From: Cloacimonetes bacterium UBA4175
GTDB taxonomy: Bacteria > Cloacimonadota > Cloacimonadia > Cloacimonadales > Cloacimonadaceae
DNA length: 8,676 nt
Assembly: GCA_002379855.1 (NCBI GenBank)
Contig: DFUX01000067.1
Location: forward strand, 1 to 8,676
Reading direction: 5' to 3'
Both the position numbers and the translations under genes were made by a program. The notes beneath the pieces are model-generated. The model did not search any database. It was not told where the DNA came from and saw only the letters and a program-made list of their open reading frames with translations. Below, in pieces: positions 1 to 6,945 of the stretch (positions are counted from its first letter, which is position 1; each line of letters starts with the position of its first letter).

Positions 1-102
1 GATGAAAGAAGGCTCCCCTTCAATCCGATATGATATAATAACTTTCAAATAAGCACACAAATTACGGTGACGGTTTTCGGCTTGCCCTCGTTCGACAGAG
101 TG

Positions 103-203
103 AGCTAAGTCTATATTTTCCCTGGGTCATCCTTAACCCGGTGAGGTAAGACCTAAGGATGATGGCACCAAAGCATGTAGCAGAAAGGGACGGAGCTATG
201 AAG
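103..203. repeat. Dispersed palindromic repeat, left copy
   Basis: This segment matches a second segment at 8304-8399 in the same orientation. In the core, 125-203 against 8321-8399, the copies have equal length with no gaps and agree at 64 of 79 positions by eye. A 9-bp inverted repeat, TCATCCTTA (127-135) and TAAGGATGA (154-162), with an 18-nt loop is kept in both, and the block around GACCTAAGGATGATGGCACC is identical. Both copies end in CTATGAAG. The pattern suits a small mobile repeat (MITE or REP type) or a repeated structured RNA. I do not recognise a named family. Confidence 0.75.
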
Positions 204-389
204 TAAAATCGGGACAGTTAGCTTATTATATTCTGTAAAGCAAGTATGGCGGGGAGGTCTTAACACCAGATTCAGAGCGGGAAAAACCAGGTTTTCCGTC
301 CTTACCCTATATGGGTTCCTGTCCATTTCTCCAGTATGAAAAACCTCTTTGATTCCGTCCTCCTATAGTCCATCTCCCAGTCATGCCTG

Positions 390-407
390 TATCTTATTCG
401 TAAGATA
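390..407. other. Perfect hairpin with TTCG loop
   Basis: TATCTTA (390-396), TTCG (397-400) and TAAGATA (401-407) form a 7-bp perfect stem closed by a TTCG tetraloop, extendable by G-U pairs. No T-run follows on either strand, so it is not a typical intrinsic terminator. It lies about 90 nt upstream of the promoter at 494-522 and so is not in that transcript's leader. It could belong to an upstream transcript or be a chance palindrome. Confidence 0.4.
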
Positions 408-493
408 TGACCTTACAAACGCGTTGTTTGAAATAATCAAATAATCTGTTATTAACAATCTACTCCCATATTTTGAAATATAGCCGATTTTCC

Positions 494-522
494 TTGACAT
501 CAAACACAAGCACGGCTATCAT
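494..522 (+). promoter_or_regulatory. Sigma70-type promoter of the exported GyrI-like gene
   Basis: The -35 box TTGACA (494-499) is a perfect consensus. It is followed after exactly 17 nt by TATCAT (517-522), a good -10 box. Transcription would start near 529-531, giving a leader of about 30 nt before the ATG at 561. The upstream sequence (421-493) is AT-rich, as expected of an UP element. It contains TTTGAAATA twice (427-435 and 472-480) and the dyad ATATTT-TG-AAATAT (468-481) just upstream of the -35, a possible operator. The box sequences are seen directly; activity is inferred. Confidence 0.75.
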
Positions 523-546
523 GCCGCCCAGTTCTATCAATGACGT

Positions 547-552
547 AAGGAG
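547..552 (+). promoter_or_regulatory. Ribosome binding site that sets the start at 561
   Basis: AAGGAG (547-552) is a strong Shine-Dalgarno sequence 8 nt before the ATG at 561. An in-frame GTG at 552 overlaps it and therefore cannot be the start used with this site. The ATG at 561 also places the basic residue and hydrophobic core of the signal peptide directly at the N-terminus. Confidence 0.75.
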
Positions 553-560
553 TGATCATT

Positions 561-1190
561 ATGCGTTGGTTAATAGCTCTGGTTGTGCTTTCCCTGGCGC
601 TTGCCCCCCTGGCAGGCCAGACCGAAGAAAAGCAGGAGCCCGAGAAGCAAATGAAAGTCAGGTTTGAGGCTCGTAAGCCTTTCTCCGTGATGGGCTTGGA
701 AGCAGAAAACGCCATGGAAGGCAACGCCATGGCAGAAATCTGGGACAAGTTCTACTCCCTCATGGGCGAGATCAAGGAACCGGTTGGCAACTGCTGCTAT
801 GGAATCCACTTTACCGGAGAGGATTATGACCCCAGGACCCAGAAAGGCTACAAGTATTTTGTGGGAATGGAGGTCAAGGAATCGGAGAAGTTGCCGGAAA
901 TGTTTATGCTGCACAATGTCCCGGGCGGCGATTATGCCGTTTTTGACTATGTTGGCAACATCAAAGGCATCGGCTCCGCCTATGGTTATATCTTTGGCGA
1001 ATGGCTGGCATCCTCAGGTTTGACCCCCGCCAAGGGCGATATGTTTGAGGCCTATGACGAGCGTTTCGCAGCGGATTCCGATGAATCAGTGGTTGAAATC
1101 TGGATACCCGTACAAAAACACGAACTCAAGGCTGCTTCGGATGATGCGCCGCTCAAGGAGAACAACCTCAAGCAAAAGAACTCCGAATAA
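561..1190 (+). CDS. Exported protein with GyrI-like (AraC effector-type) ligand-binding domain
   Basis: The protein has 209 residues. Residues 1-19 are a signal peptide: short basic start, hydrophobic run LIALVVLSLALAPLAG and probable cleavage near Ala18/Gly19. No lipobox Cys follows, so it should be a soluble periplasmic or secreted protein. Residues about 32-186 match the GyrI-like small-molecule-binding fold seen in GyrI/SbmC and in the effector domains of BmrR- and Rob-type regulators. Marks are a C-x-Y-G-I strand (79-81), the YFVGMEV strand (99-105), PGGDYAVFDYVG (121-132), the helix around IFGEWLASSGL, an FEAYDERF acidic segment with Glu163, and a closing EIWIPV strand. A charged tail (187-209) follows. 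No DNA-binding domain is present. Family members bind hydrophobic or cationic ligands; an exported stand-alone copy could sequester or hydrolyse a small molecule, but the ligand cannot be read from sequence. Adjacent cysteines 78-79 are unusual. The gene has its own promoter and is followed by a hairpin, so it is probably monocistronic. Confidence 0.82.
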   Translation: MRWLIALVVLSLALAPLAGQTEEKQEPEKQMKVRFEARKPFSVMGLEAENAMEGNAMAEIWDKFYSLMGEIKEPVGNCCYGIHFTGEDYDPRTQKGYKYFVGMEVKESEKLPEMFMLHNVPGGDYAVFDYVGNIKGIGSAYGYIFGEWLASSGLTPAKGDMFEAYDERFAADSDESVVEIWIPVQKHELKAASDDAPLKENNLKQKNSE

Positions 1191-1260
1191 ATCCGTCCGC
1201 ATCCCTCTGGGGCTGAGCGGGATTGACGCGTCTAACGCCAAGGTGTATTGTCAGAGGATG

Positions 1261-1288
1261 ACCCCCTCAGAGTTTTCCAGGAGGGGGT
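1261..1288 (+). terminator. GC-rich hairpin after the GyrI-like gene
   Basis: ACCCCCTC (1261-1268) and GAGGGGGT (1281-1288) form a perfect 8-bp stem around a 12-nt loop, about 70 nt after the stop codon. No T-run follows (AATGGCGTTT comes next), so it is not a standard intrinsic terminator. It may act as a weak or protein-assisted terminator or protect the mRNA 3' end. Confidence 0.35.
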
Positions 1289-1381
1289 AATGGCGTTTGT
1301 GAATTGCTTGCCGGGCCTGGCTGGTGATGGCGGGGTCTGTAAACAAAAGTAAAATAACGATTATTAGCGCGGGAGAAAGAT

Positions 1382-3022
1382 ATGACCGACACTAAACTGA
1401 TTCCTTATATTGTTGAATCTATACAGACTTACTGGGACATGCCGGCCTTAACCGACTATCCTGGAAAAGCCATGAGCTATGGCGATGCCGGCAGGCGGAT
1501 CATGTGGTTGCACAGGCTGTATAAGGCCTGTGGCATGAAAAAGGGTTCCAAGGTCGCCGTGGTGGGTAAAAACTGCAGTTCCTGGGCTCTGACCTGGCTT
1601 TCCACCATTACCTACGGCGGCACCATCGTGCCAATCATGGCCAGTTTCTCCCCTGAGGATACGCAATACATCATAAACCATTCCGACTCGGAACTGCTGT
1701 TTATCAGCAAGGAACGATTTGAAGCGATCGATGAAGACAAGTTGCGCAAGATAAAGTATATTTTTGCCTTGGAAGATTTTCGCCTGCTCGTCAACCGGGT
1801 GGATAACAAGAAGGAACTGTTGCCAGCCCTGGAAGACACGCCTGAATTGCTCAAGCTGGGCCCGTCTGGATTCTCTCCCCCTGATGTGTGTGACAACGAG
1901 GATATAGCGTCGATCGTTTACACCTCCGGCACCGCCGGCTTTTCCAAAGGCGTGATGCTGCCCCATCGCTCCTTGCTTGCTAATGTAAATTTTGCCGTGG
2001 GTAAACTGTGTTTCAAGATCGGCGCCAACGTCTTTGCCTTCCTGCCCATCGCCCATGCCTATGCCAGCGCGTTTGACTTGCTCTACCCCATTACGCGCGG
2101 CAATCACATCAACTTCCTGGATAAAATTCCAGCCCCCAAGCTGCTGCTCAACGCCCTGCAGGATCTCAAACCCAATGTGGTACTGACCGTTCCCCTGCTG
2201 ATCGAAAAGATCTACAAGCGCCAGCTGCAACCGCAGGTGGAAAGCAGGAAGATCAAGGCCCTGCTCAAGATTCCGCTTGTCAAAAACGTGATCCTGAAGA
2301 AAATCCACGACAAGCTGATGGCCGCTTTCGGCGGAAACATTGTGGAACTGATCACGGGCGGCGCGCCGATGAACGCGGAAGTGGAACTCTTCATGAAGAA
2401 GATCAAGTTTCCTTTTACCATCGGCTACGGCATGACAGAGTGCGGGCCCCTGATCTCCTATGCCAATTGGTTCGACCATCGCTTTGAATCCAGCGGCAAG
2501 ATCGTGGACGGAATGCAATGCAAGATTCTGTCGCCTGATCCTCAGAACATCCCGGGAGAGGTGGTGCTCAAAGGCGACCAGGTGTTCAGCGGCTATTACA
2601 ACAACCCCGAAGCCACGGCGGAAACCCTGGTGGACGGCTGGCTGCACACCGGCGATATCGGCACTCTGGACAAAGACGGCTTCATCTACCTGAAGGGCAG
2701 ATCCAAAAACATGATCCTGGGCCCCAGCGGAGAAAACATCTATCCCGAACTGGTGGAACAAAAGCTGAACAACCTTCCCTATGTTGGGGAGACGCTGGTT
2801 CTGGAGCGGGACAGGCAATTGCATGCCCTCATCTATCCAGATCTGGATGCCCTGGACGCGGATCACCTCAAAGAGGCTGACCTGCCACGCATCATGGAAG
2901 AGAACCGGCAAAACGTGAACAAGGTATTGGCAAGCTTCAGCCGCATCGTCAAGATCCATATCGTTAACGAGCCTTTTCAAAAGACACCCACCCAGAAGAT
3001 AAAGAGATATTTGTACCGCTGA
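1382..3022 (+). CDS. AMP-forming long-chain fatty acid--CoA ligase
   Basis: The 546-residue protein belongs to the ANL (acyl-CoA synthetase) superfamily, which activates a carboxylic acid with ATP to an acyl-adenylate and transfers it to CoA. Motifs are in the usual order: P-loop YTSGTAGFSKGVML at 180-193, adenine-site GYGMTE at 348-353, GWLHTGD at 419-425 with the ribose-binding Asp425, YLKGR at 436-440, the C-terminal domain hinge region SGENIYPELVE at 449-459, and the catalytic-lysine region PTQKIKR at 536-542 with Lys539. Length and the GPSGENIYPE signature resemble long-chain (FadD-like) ligases of Bacteroidota and relatives rather than acetyl-CoA synthetases. In the P-loop, canonical TSGTTGxPKG reads TSGTAGFSKG; the serine is common in this subgroup, the alanine less so. 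GGGAG (1371-1375) lies 6 nt before the ATG. No clear promoter is visible in the 191-nt gap upstream. Likely cytosolic or membrane-associated, activating fatty acids for lipid synthesis or degradation. Exact chain length is not determinable here. Confidence 0.9.
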   Translation: MTDTKLIPYIVESIQTYWDMPALTDYPGKAMSYGDAGRRIMWLHRLYKACGMKKGSKVAVVGKNCSSWALTWLSTITYGGTIVPIMASFSPEDTQYIINHSDSELLFISKERFEAIDEDKLRKIKYIFALEDFRLLVNRVDNKKELLPALEDTPELLKLGPSGFSPPDVCDNEDIASIVYTSGTAGFSKGVMLPHRSLLANVNFAVGKLCFKIGANVFAFLPIAHAYASAFDLLYPITRGNHINFLDKIPAPKLLLNALQDLKPNVVLTVPLLIEKIYKRQLQPQVESRKIKALLKIPLVKNVILKKIHDKLMAAFGGNIVELITGGAPMNAEVELFMKKIKFPFTIGYGMTECGPLISYANWFDHRFESSGKIVDGMQCKILSPDPQNIPGEVVLKGDQVFSGYYNNPEATAETLVDGWLHTGDIGTLDKDGFIYLKGRSKNMILGPSGENIYPELVEQKLNNLPYVGETLVLERDRQLHALIYPDLDALDADHLKEADLPRIMEENRQNVNKVLASFSRIVKIHIVNEPFQKTPTQKIKRYLYR

Positions 3023-3097
3023 CGCCATTATACCTTTGACAGGAACAGCGGCATATTTTTCCTAGTATCTAACAAGATATTATAGGGAGAACACTCC

Positions 3098-4366
3098 ATG
3101 AATAACTACATTAGGGATCTGCTGTCCTTTTTGGACGCATCGCCCACCTCCGTCCAAGCCTCCCAGCAAATAGTAAAGCGGCTTGAGGAACGGGGATTCG
3201 TCGCCCTGGACGAGGGCAAAAAGTGGAAGCTGAAACCAGGCGCGAAATACTATCTGCGACGCGATACCAGCGTGGTAGCCCTGGTAACAGGCAGCCAGCC
3301 TCTAGCTAAAACAGGCTTTCAGCTTGCGGCAGCGCATATCGACAGCCCTGGCCTGAAGCTGAAACCAAGCAGCCTGAAGACAGATGGAAACGTCGCCCGG
3401 GTGGCGGTGGAAGTGTATGGCGGCCCCATCATCAGCAGTTGGATAGACAGGGAACTGGGCATCGCCGGAAGGGCTGCCGTCAACTACGGAAAAGAGGTCA
3501 GAGTGGTGCCCGTTGACCTGCAAAAGCCAGTGGCTGTGATCCCCAACGCCGCCATCCATCTGAACCGGGAAGTGAACAACGGCTTTATCTACAACAAACA
3601 GGTTCACTTGCAGGCGATCGTGGACGTGGGCAGGCAGGAGGGCGACCCTCTCAAAGCGGCGGTGGCGAAATCCCTGCAAGTGAAACCGGAGCAGATCGTG
3701 GAACTGGAGCTGTTCCTCTATGACTTTGCCAAAGCGGCTTTGGGCGGCTTGCAGGGCAATCTGCTGTTTAGCGGCAGGCTGGACAACCTTGGCATGAGCC
3801 ACGCGATCCTGAGCGCCATAATGGCCTCCGACAAACCGAAAGCCACCTGCGCGGCTGTTCTCTACGATCATGAGGAAATTGGTTCCGAAACCCGCCAGGG
3901 AGCTGGTTCAAGCATGCTGTCCGTGGTTTTGGACCGCATGGGCATTTCCTTGGGACTGGACGCCGAGGAACGGCATCTGGCTCTTAGCAACTCGTTTTTG
4001 ATATCGGCAGACATGGCGCACGCCTACCATCCTTCCTATCCCGAGAAATACGAGCAGTCCTGCTCTCCGGTGATGAATGGCGGGCCGGTCATCAAATGGC
4101 AGGCGGGGCACAAATATGCCACCACCGCCGCCAGCGCACAGCGGTTCGCCGCCCTTTGCGAAGCGGCCAAAGTTCCCTGCCAGAAGTTTATGATGCGTAG
4201 CGACCTGCTCTGTGGAAGCACGGTTGGTCCAATCGTCTCTGCCCAGTTGGGCATCCCCGTTGTGGACGTGGGAGACCCCCTCTGGGCAATGCATTCAGCC
4301 CGTGAAACAGCCGGAGTGGATGACCATCTGGCCATGATCAAGGTGCTAACCAGGTTTTACAGTTAA
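3098..4366 (+). CDS. M18 family aminopeptidase (aspartyl aminopeptidase type)
   Basis: The 422-residue protein is a cytosolic zinc aminopeptidase of family M18, which removes N-terminal residues, often acidic ones, from peptides and normally assembles into a tetrahedral dodecamer. The di-metal ligands are all readable: His80 in AAHIDSPGLKLKP, bridging Asp229 in GRLDN, Glu259/Glu260 in DHEEIGS (general base plus ligand), Asp305 in SADMAHA and His399 in MHSARE. The family's dimerisation domain occupies roughly 90-220, starting around VAVEVYGGP. Length is typical for bacterial M18 enzymes. The start is supported by AGGGAG (3084-3089), 8 nt before the ATG. It is probably the first gene of the operon continuing through DUF1015, rimO and trpS; the next gene begins 23 nt after its stop. 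A TTGACA hexamer at 3036-3041 lacks a well-spaced -10 box. In a peptide-fermenting anaerobe the enzyme would supply free amino acids. Confidence 0.92.
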   Translation: MNNYIRDLLSFLDASPTSVQASQQIVKRLEERGFVALDEGKKWKLKPGAKYYLRRDTSVVALVTGSQPLAKTGFQLAAAHIDSPGLKLKPSSLKTDGNVARVAVEVYGGPIISSWIDRELGIAGRAAVNYGKEVRVVPVDLQKPVAVIPNAAIHLNREVNNGFIYNKQVHLQAIVDVGRQEGDPLKAAVAKSLQVKPEQIVELELFLYDFAKAALGGLQGNLLFSGRLDNLGMSHAILSAIMASDKPKATCAAVLYDHEEIGSETRQGAGSSMLSVVLDRMGISLGLDAEERHLALSNSFLISADMAHAYHPSYPEKYEQSCSPVMNGGPVIKWQAGHKYATTAASAQRFAALCEAAKVPCQKFMMRSDLLCGSTVGPIVSAQLGIPVVDVGDPLWAMHSARETAGVDDHLAMIKVLTRFYS

Positions 4367-4389
4367 AAAAAGATATAGGAGAAAAGCCA

Positions 4390-5640
4390 ATGGCTATTTT
4401 TAAACCCTTTCGCGCCCTGCGCCCGATCCCGGAAAAAGCGGCTGCCATAGCCTCAATGCCTTACGACGTGATGGATTCCGATGAAGCGCGGGCTGAAGTG
4501 AAGAAAAACCCCCTCAGCTACCTGCATGTGGAAAAACCGGAGATCGACCTGCCCCTGGGCACCGATCTCTACGCGCCTGAAGTGTATGCCAAAGCCAGGG
4601 AAAACCTGCTCAGATATGTCAACGAAGGCCTGATGAAACAGGACTCGCGCCCGATGTTCTACATCTACCGCCAAACCATGGATGGACGCGACCAGATCGG
4701 CTTGGTGGGGCTCGCTTCCGTGGATGAATACATGAACGGAATCATCAAGAAACACGAGCTCACCCGGGCGGACAAGGAAGCCGACCGGATCAGACACGTG
4801 GATACCTGCGACGCGCATCCTTCGCCGGTGTTCTTCACCTACCGCCATCAGGATGAGATCGATGCCACGGTTGCCAAAGTCATGCGGCAAAAAGACCCCG
4901 TTTACGACTTTGTGTCCGACGACGGGATTGGCCACGCCCTGTGGCTGATGGACTCCGAGGAAGACATCAACGCCATCCAGGCTGCTTTTGCCAAGCTACC
5001 CTGCCTGTATGTGGCAGACGGCCATCACCGGACAGCCTCCGCTGCCAAAGTAGGCCTGGTGCGCAGGGAACAGAATCCGGACTATACGGGCGAGGAAGAA
5101 TTCAACTTCTTTATGACGGTGATCTTCCCTGACAACCAACTGAAGATATTCGACTACAACCGCGTGGTGAAAGACCTCAACGGACTGACACAGGACAAAT
5201 TCCTGGCCAAAGTGCGCGAGAAATTCAGCGTGGAACCGGTATCCCAGGCTGGCCCCTTCAGACCCTCCAAGCTGCACGAGTTTGGCATGTATCTGGGCGG
5301 AACCTGGTATAAACTGGAAGCCCTGCCGGGAACCTGGGACGACACCAACGTGGTGGATTCGCTCGACGTGTCCATTATGCAAAACAACCTGCTGCACCCC
5401 ATCCTGGGCATAGGCGATCCGCGCAGGGACAACCGCATCGACTTTGTGGGCGGCATCCGCGGCCTCGGTGAACTGGTGCGCAGGGTTGACAGTGGCAGGG
5501 AAGTTGTGGCCTTTGCCATGTTCCCTACCTCCATGGATGAACTGCTTGGCATTGCCGACGCCGGCGAGATCATGCCTCCCAAATCCACCTGGTTTGAGCC
5601 CAAACTGCGTTCAGGATTGTTCATCCATCCCTTGCAATGA
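4390..5640 (+). CDS. DUF1015 family protein, function unknown
   Basis: The 416-residue protein is a full-length member of the DUF1015 family. Conserved blocks are visible in order: the N-terminal FKPFRALRP and MPYDVM segments (4-28), KHELTRADKEADRIRH (121-136) with the family's HE-T-DR pattern, VADGHHRTASAAK (208-220), the FNFFMTVIFPD strand (238-248), FVGGIRG (352-358) and the C-terminal MPPKSTWFEPKLRSGL (395-410). No signal peptide or membrane segment is seen, so it is cytosolic. The function has not been established to my knowledge. In many clostridial genomes family members sit beside serine-biosynthesis genes (serA/serC). The DGHHR-x-x-x-A block recalls the GxRR/GxHR box of ParB/sulfiredoxin-fold proteins, a fold that includes free-serine kinases, so a small-molecule phosphotransfer role is an inference worth testing. 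AGGAG (4377-4381) lies 8 nt before the ATG. The stop overlaps the rimO start by 4 nt (ATGA). Confidence 0.88.
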   Translation: MAIFKPFRALRPIPEKAAAIASMPYDVMDSDEARAEVKKNPLSYLHVEKPEIDLPLGTDLYAPEVYAKARENLLRYVNEGLMKQDSRPMFYIYRQTMDGRDQIGLVGLASVDEYMNGIIKKHELTRADKEADRIRHVDTCDAHPSPVFFTYRHQDEIDATVAKVMRQKDPVYDFVSDDGIGHALWLMDSEEDINAIQAAFAKLPCLYVADGHHRTASAAKVGLVRREQNPDYTGEEEFNFFMTVIFPDNQLKIFDYNRVVKDLNGLTQDKFLAKVREKFSVEPVSQAGPFRPSKLHEFGMYLGGTWYKLEALPGTWDDTNVVDSLDVSIMQNNLLHPILGIGDPRRDNRIDFVGGIRGLGELVRRVDSGREVVAFAMFPTSMDELLGIADAGEIMPPKSTWFEPKLRSGLFIHPLQ

Positions 5641-6932
5641 AAACTTACTACCTTGAGAGCCTTGGCTGCGCCAAGAATCTGGTGGACAGCGAAAGCTTCG
5701 CCGCCATCCTTGAGCGGGCAGGCTATCAAGCCCTGGAAACGCCGGAAGGGGCAGACCTGGTGTTGGTGAACACCTGCTCCTTCCTGCGCGATTCCCTGCA
5801 CGAGCTCGACCTGGTGCTCGCCGAACTGGCAGAGTTGAAAAACAGCGGAAGCTGTGGCAACCTGCTGGTCACTGGCTGCGTCACCAAACGCGGCCTGGAA
5901 GAATTCCAGCGCTGCTATCCTGAAGTGGACGCCTGGATCCCTTTGAAGGATTTTGCCGCCCTGGAACGCTATCTGAAGCTGGATGGCAGCAGCAAAACAG
6001 AGCGCAAGGCGATAACGCACTCCTATTACCGCTATCTGCGGATCAGCGACGGCTGCAGCAACCATTGCTCCTATTGCGCCATCCCTTCCATCCGCGGGGA
6101 AATGCAAAGCGTGCCAATCCCGGAACTGGTGGAGGAAGCCGAGCGGCTGGCGGCCGATCCGGATTATCCGGCTCAGGAGCTGATCGTAATCGCCCAGGAT
6201 ACCGCGTCTTACGGGATGGATATCTACGGGCACAAAGCCTTGCCGGAGCTGCTGGAAAAACTGCACGCCATCCCCCAGTTCCAGTGGATCAGGGTGATGT
6301 ATCTGCATCCTGACCACTTTGAAACCGGCTGGCTGGAGCTGTGGAAAAGGCTTCCCAAGTTGCTGCCCTCTTTTGAGATTCCCATCCAGCACAGCGAAGA
6401 CGAAATCCTGAGCTCCATGCGCAGAAAACTGGGCGGAATGGAACTCATACAACTGTTTCATAAGATTCGGGAAAGCTTGCCCCAGGCTGTTCTGCGCACC
6501 ACTCTGATCTGTGGCTACCCGGGCGAGAAAAGGCGGCACGCGCAGGCCCTGCAGCGCTTCATCAGGGAAGTCCGCTTCCTGCATCTGGGCGCCTTCGTTT
6601 ACTCCCCGGAAGAGGGTACCCTTGCCATCAGGATGGAAGGACAGGTGCCCGCCCGCACCGCGAAAAACCGCCGCAACAGGCTTCTTGCCCTGCAAAGCGA
6701 AATATCCGCGGAGCTGCTGCAACAATATGTGGGGCAGACTCTGCCCGTGCTGATTGAAGACTTTGATGAGCATGACGAGGAAGGAATGCTGCAGGGGCGC
6801 GCCTGGTTCCAGGCTCCCGAAGTGGATGGCCTCACCTTCGTCGAACCTGCCGATGTGGAACCTGGCAAGATCTACCCGGTGCTGGTCACCGACGTGATCG
6901 ACATGGATCTCTTTGGCAGGATAGTTATATAA
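5637..6932 (+). CDS. rimO: Ribosomal protein S12 methylthiotransferase RimO
   Basis: The 431-residue protein is a radical-SAM methylthiotransferase that adds a methylthio group to the conserved aspartate of ribosomal protein S12. The N-terminal UPF0004 domain carries the auxiliary [4Fe-4S] cysteines Cys11 (SLGCAKNLVDSE), Cys47 (NTCSF) and Cys81 (TGCVTKR). The radical-SAM cluster is bound by Cys140, Cys144 and Cys147 (CSNHCSYC). IAQDTASYG (185-193), IPIQHS (248-253) and YSPEEGT (322-328) identify RimO rather than the tRNA-modifying MiaB. A TRAM domain fills about 364-431. The usual GFPGET segment reads GYPGEK (293-298), a mild deviation. Length is close to the E. coli enzyme. The start ATG overlaps the DUF1015 stop (ATGA) and has only a weak upstream AGGA, so translation is probably coupled. 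It is cytosolic and sits mid-operon between DUF1015 and trpS, fitting a translation-linked role. Confidence 0.95.
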   Translation: MKTYYLESLGCAKNLVDSESFAAILERAGYQALETPEGADLVLVNTCSFLRDSLHELDLVLAELAELKNSGSCGNLLVTGCVTKRGLEEFQRCYPEVDAWIPLKDFAALERYLKLDGSSKTERKAITHSYYRYLRISDGCSNHCSYCAIPSIRGEMQSVPIPELVEEAERLAADPDYPAQELIVIAQDTASYGMDIYGHKALPELLEKLHAIPQFQWIRVMYLHPDHFETGWLELWKRLPKLLPSFEIPIQHSEDEILSSMRRKLGGMELIQLFHKIRESLPQAVLRTTLICGYPGEKRRHAQALQRFIREVRFLHLGAFVYSPEEGTLAIRMEGQVPARTAKNRRNRLLALQSEISAELLQQYVGQTLPVLIEDFDEHDEEGMLQGRAWFQAPEVDGLTFVEPADVEPGKIYPVLVTDVIDMDLFGRIVI

Positions 6933-6945
6933 AAACGAGGAAACA

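Larger units (their letters stand above)
1..560. other. Non-coding left spacer
   Basis: No convincing gene lies in these 560 bases. Open frames here are short and lack ribosome binding sites or recognisable protein patterns. The stretch holds a copy of a dispersed repeat (about 103-203), a small GGAAAA/TTTTCC hairpin at 280-297, a perfect hairpin with a TTCG loop (390-407), an AT-rich segment (about 421-482) and the promoter of the first gene (494-522). On the minus strand AAGGGGAG near 12-19 could be a ribosome binding site for a divergent gene beyond the left edge, but no start codon is within view, so this is only a possibility. Confidence 0.75.

Noticed and set aside
84..104. GTTCGAC stretch that resembles a tRNA T-arm
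   Set aside because: The flanking bases do not form a 5-bp T-stem, and no anticodon arm, D-arm or acceptor stem can be traced on either strand.
158..206. Small peptide frame starting MMAPK in the left repeat, with a matching MMAPN frame in the right copy
   Set aside because: The frames have equal length up to ATGAAG, but the differences are spread over all codon positions and the residues diverge. There is no spaced ribosome binding site, so the shared structure explains the similarity better.
1448..3028. Long minus-strand open frame of 526 codons opposite the acyl-CoA ligase
   Set aside because: It is the antisense of a gene with every ligase motif in place. The long antisense frame is a by-product of codon bias, and its peptide shows no recognisable domain.
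3036..3068. Possible promoter before the M18 gene (TTGACA ... TAGTAT)
   Set aside because: The -35 hexamer is perfect, but the nearest -10-like hexamer lies 21 nt away, outside the usual 16-18 nt spacing, and no better box is found.
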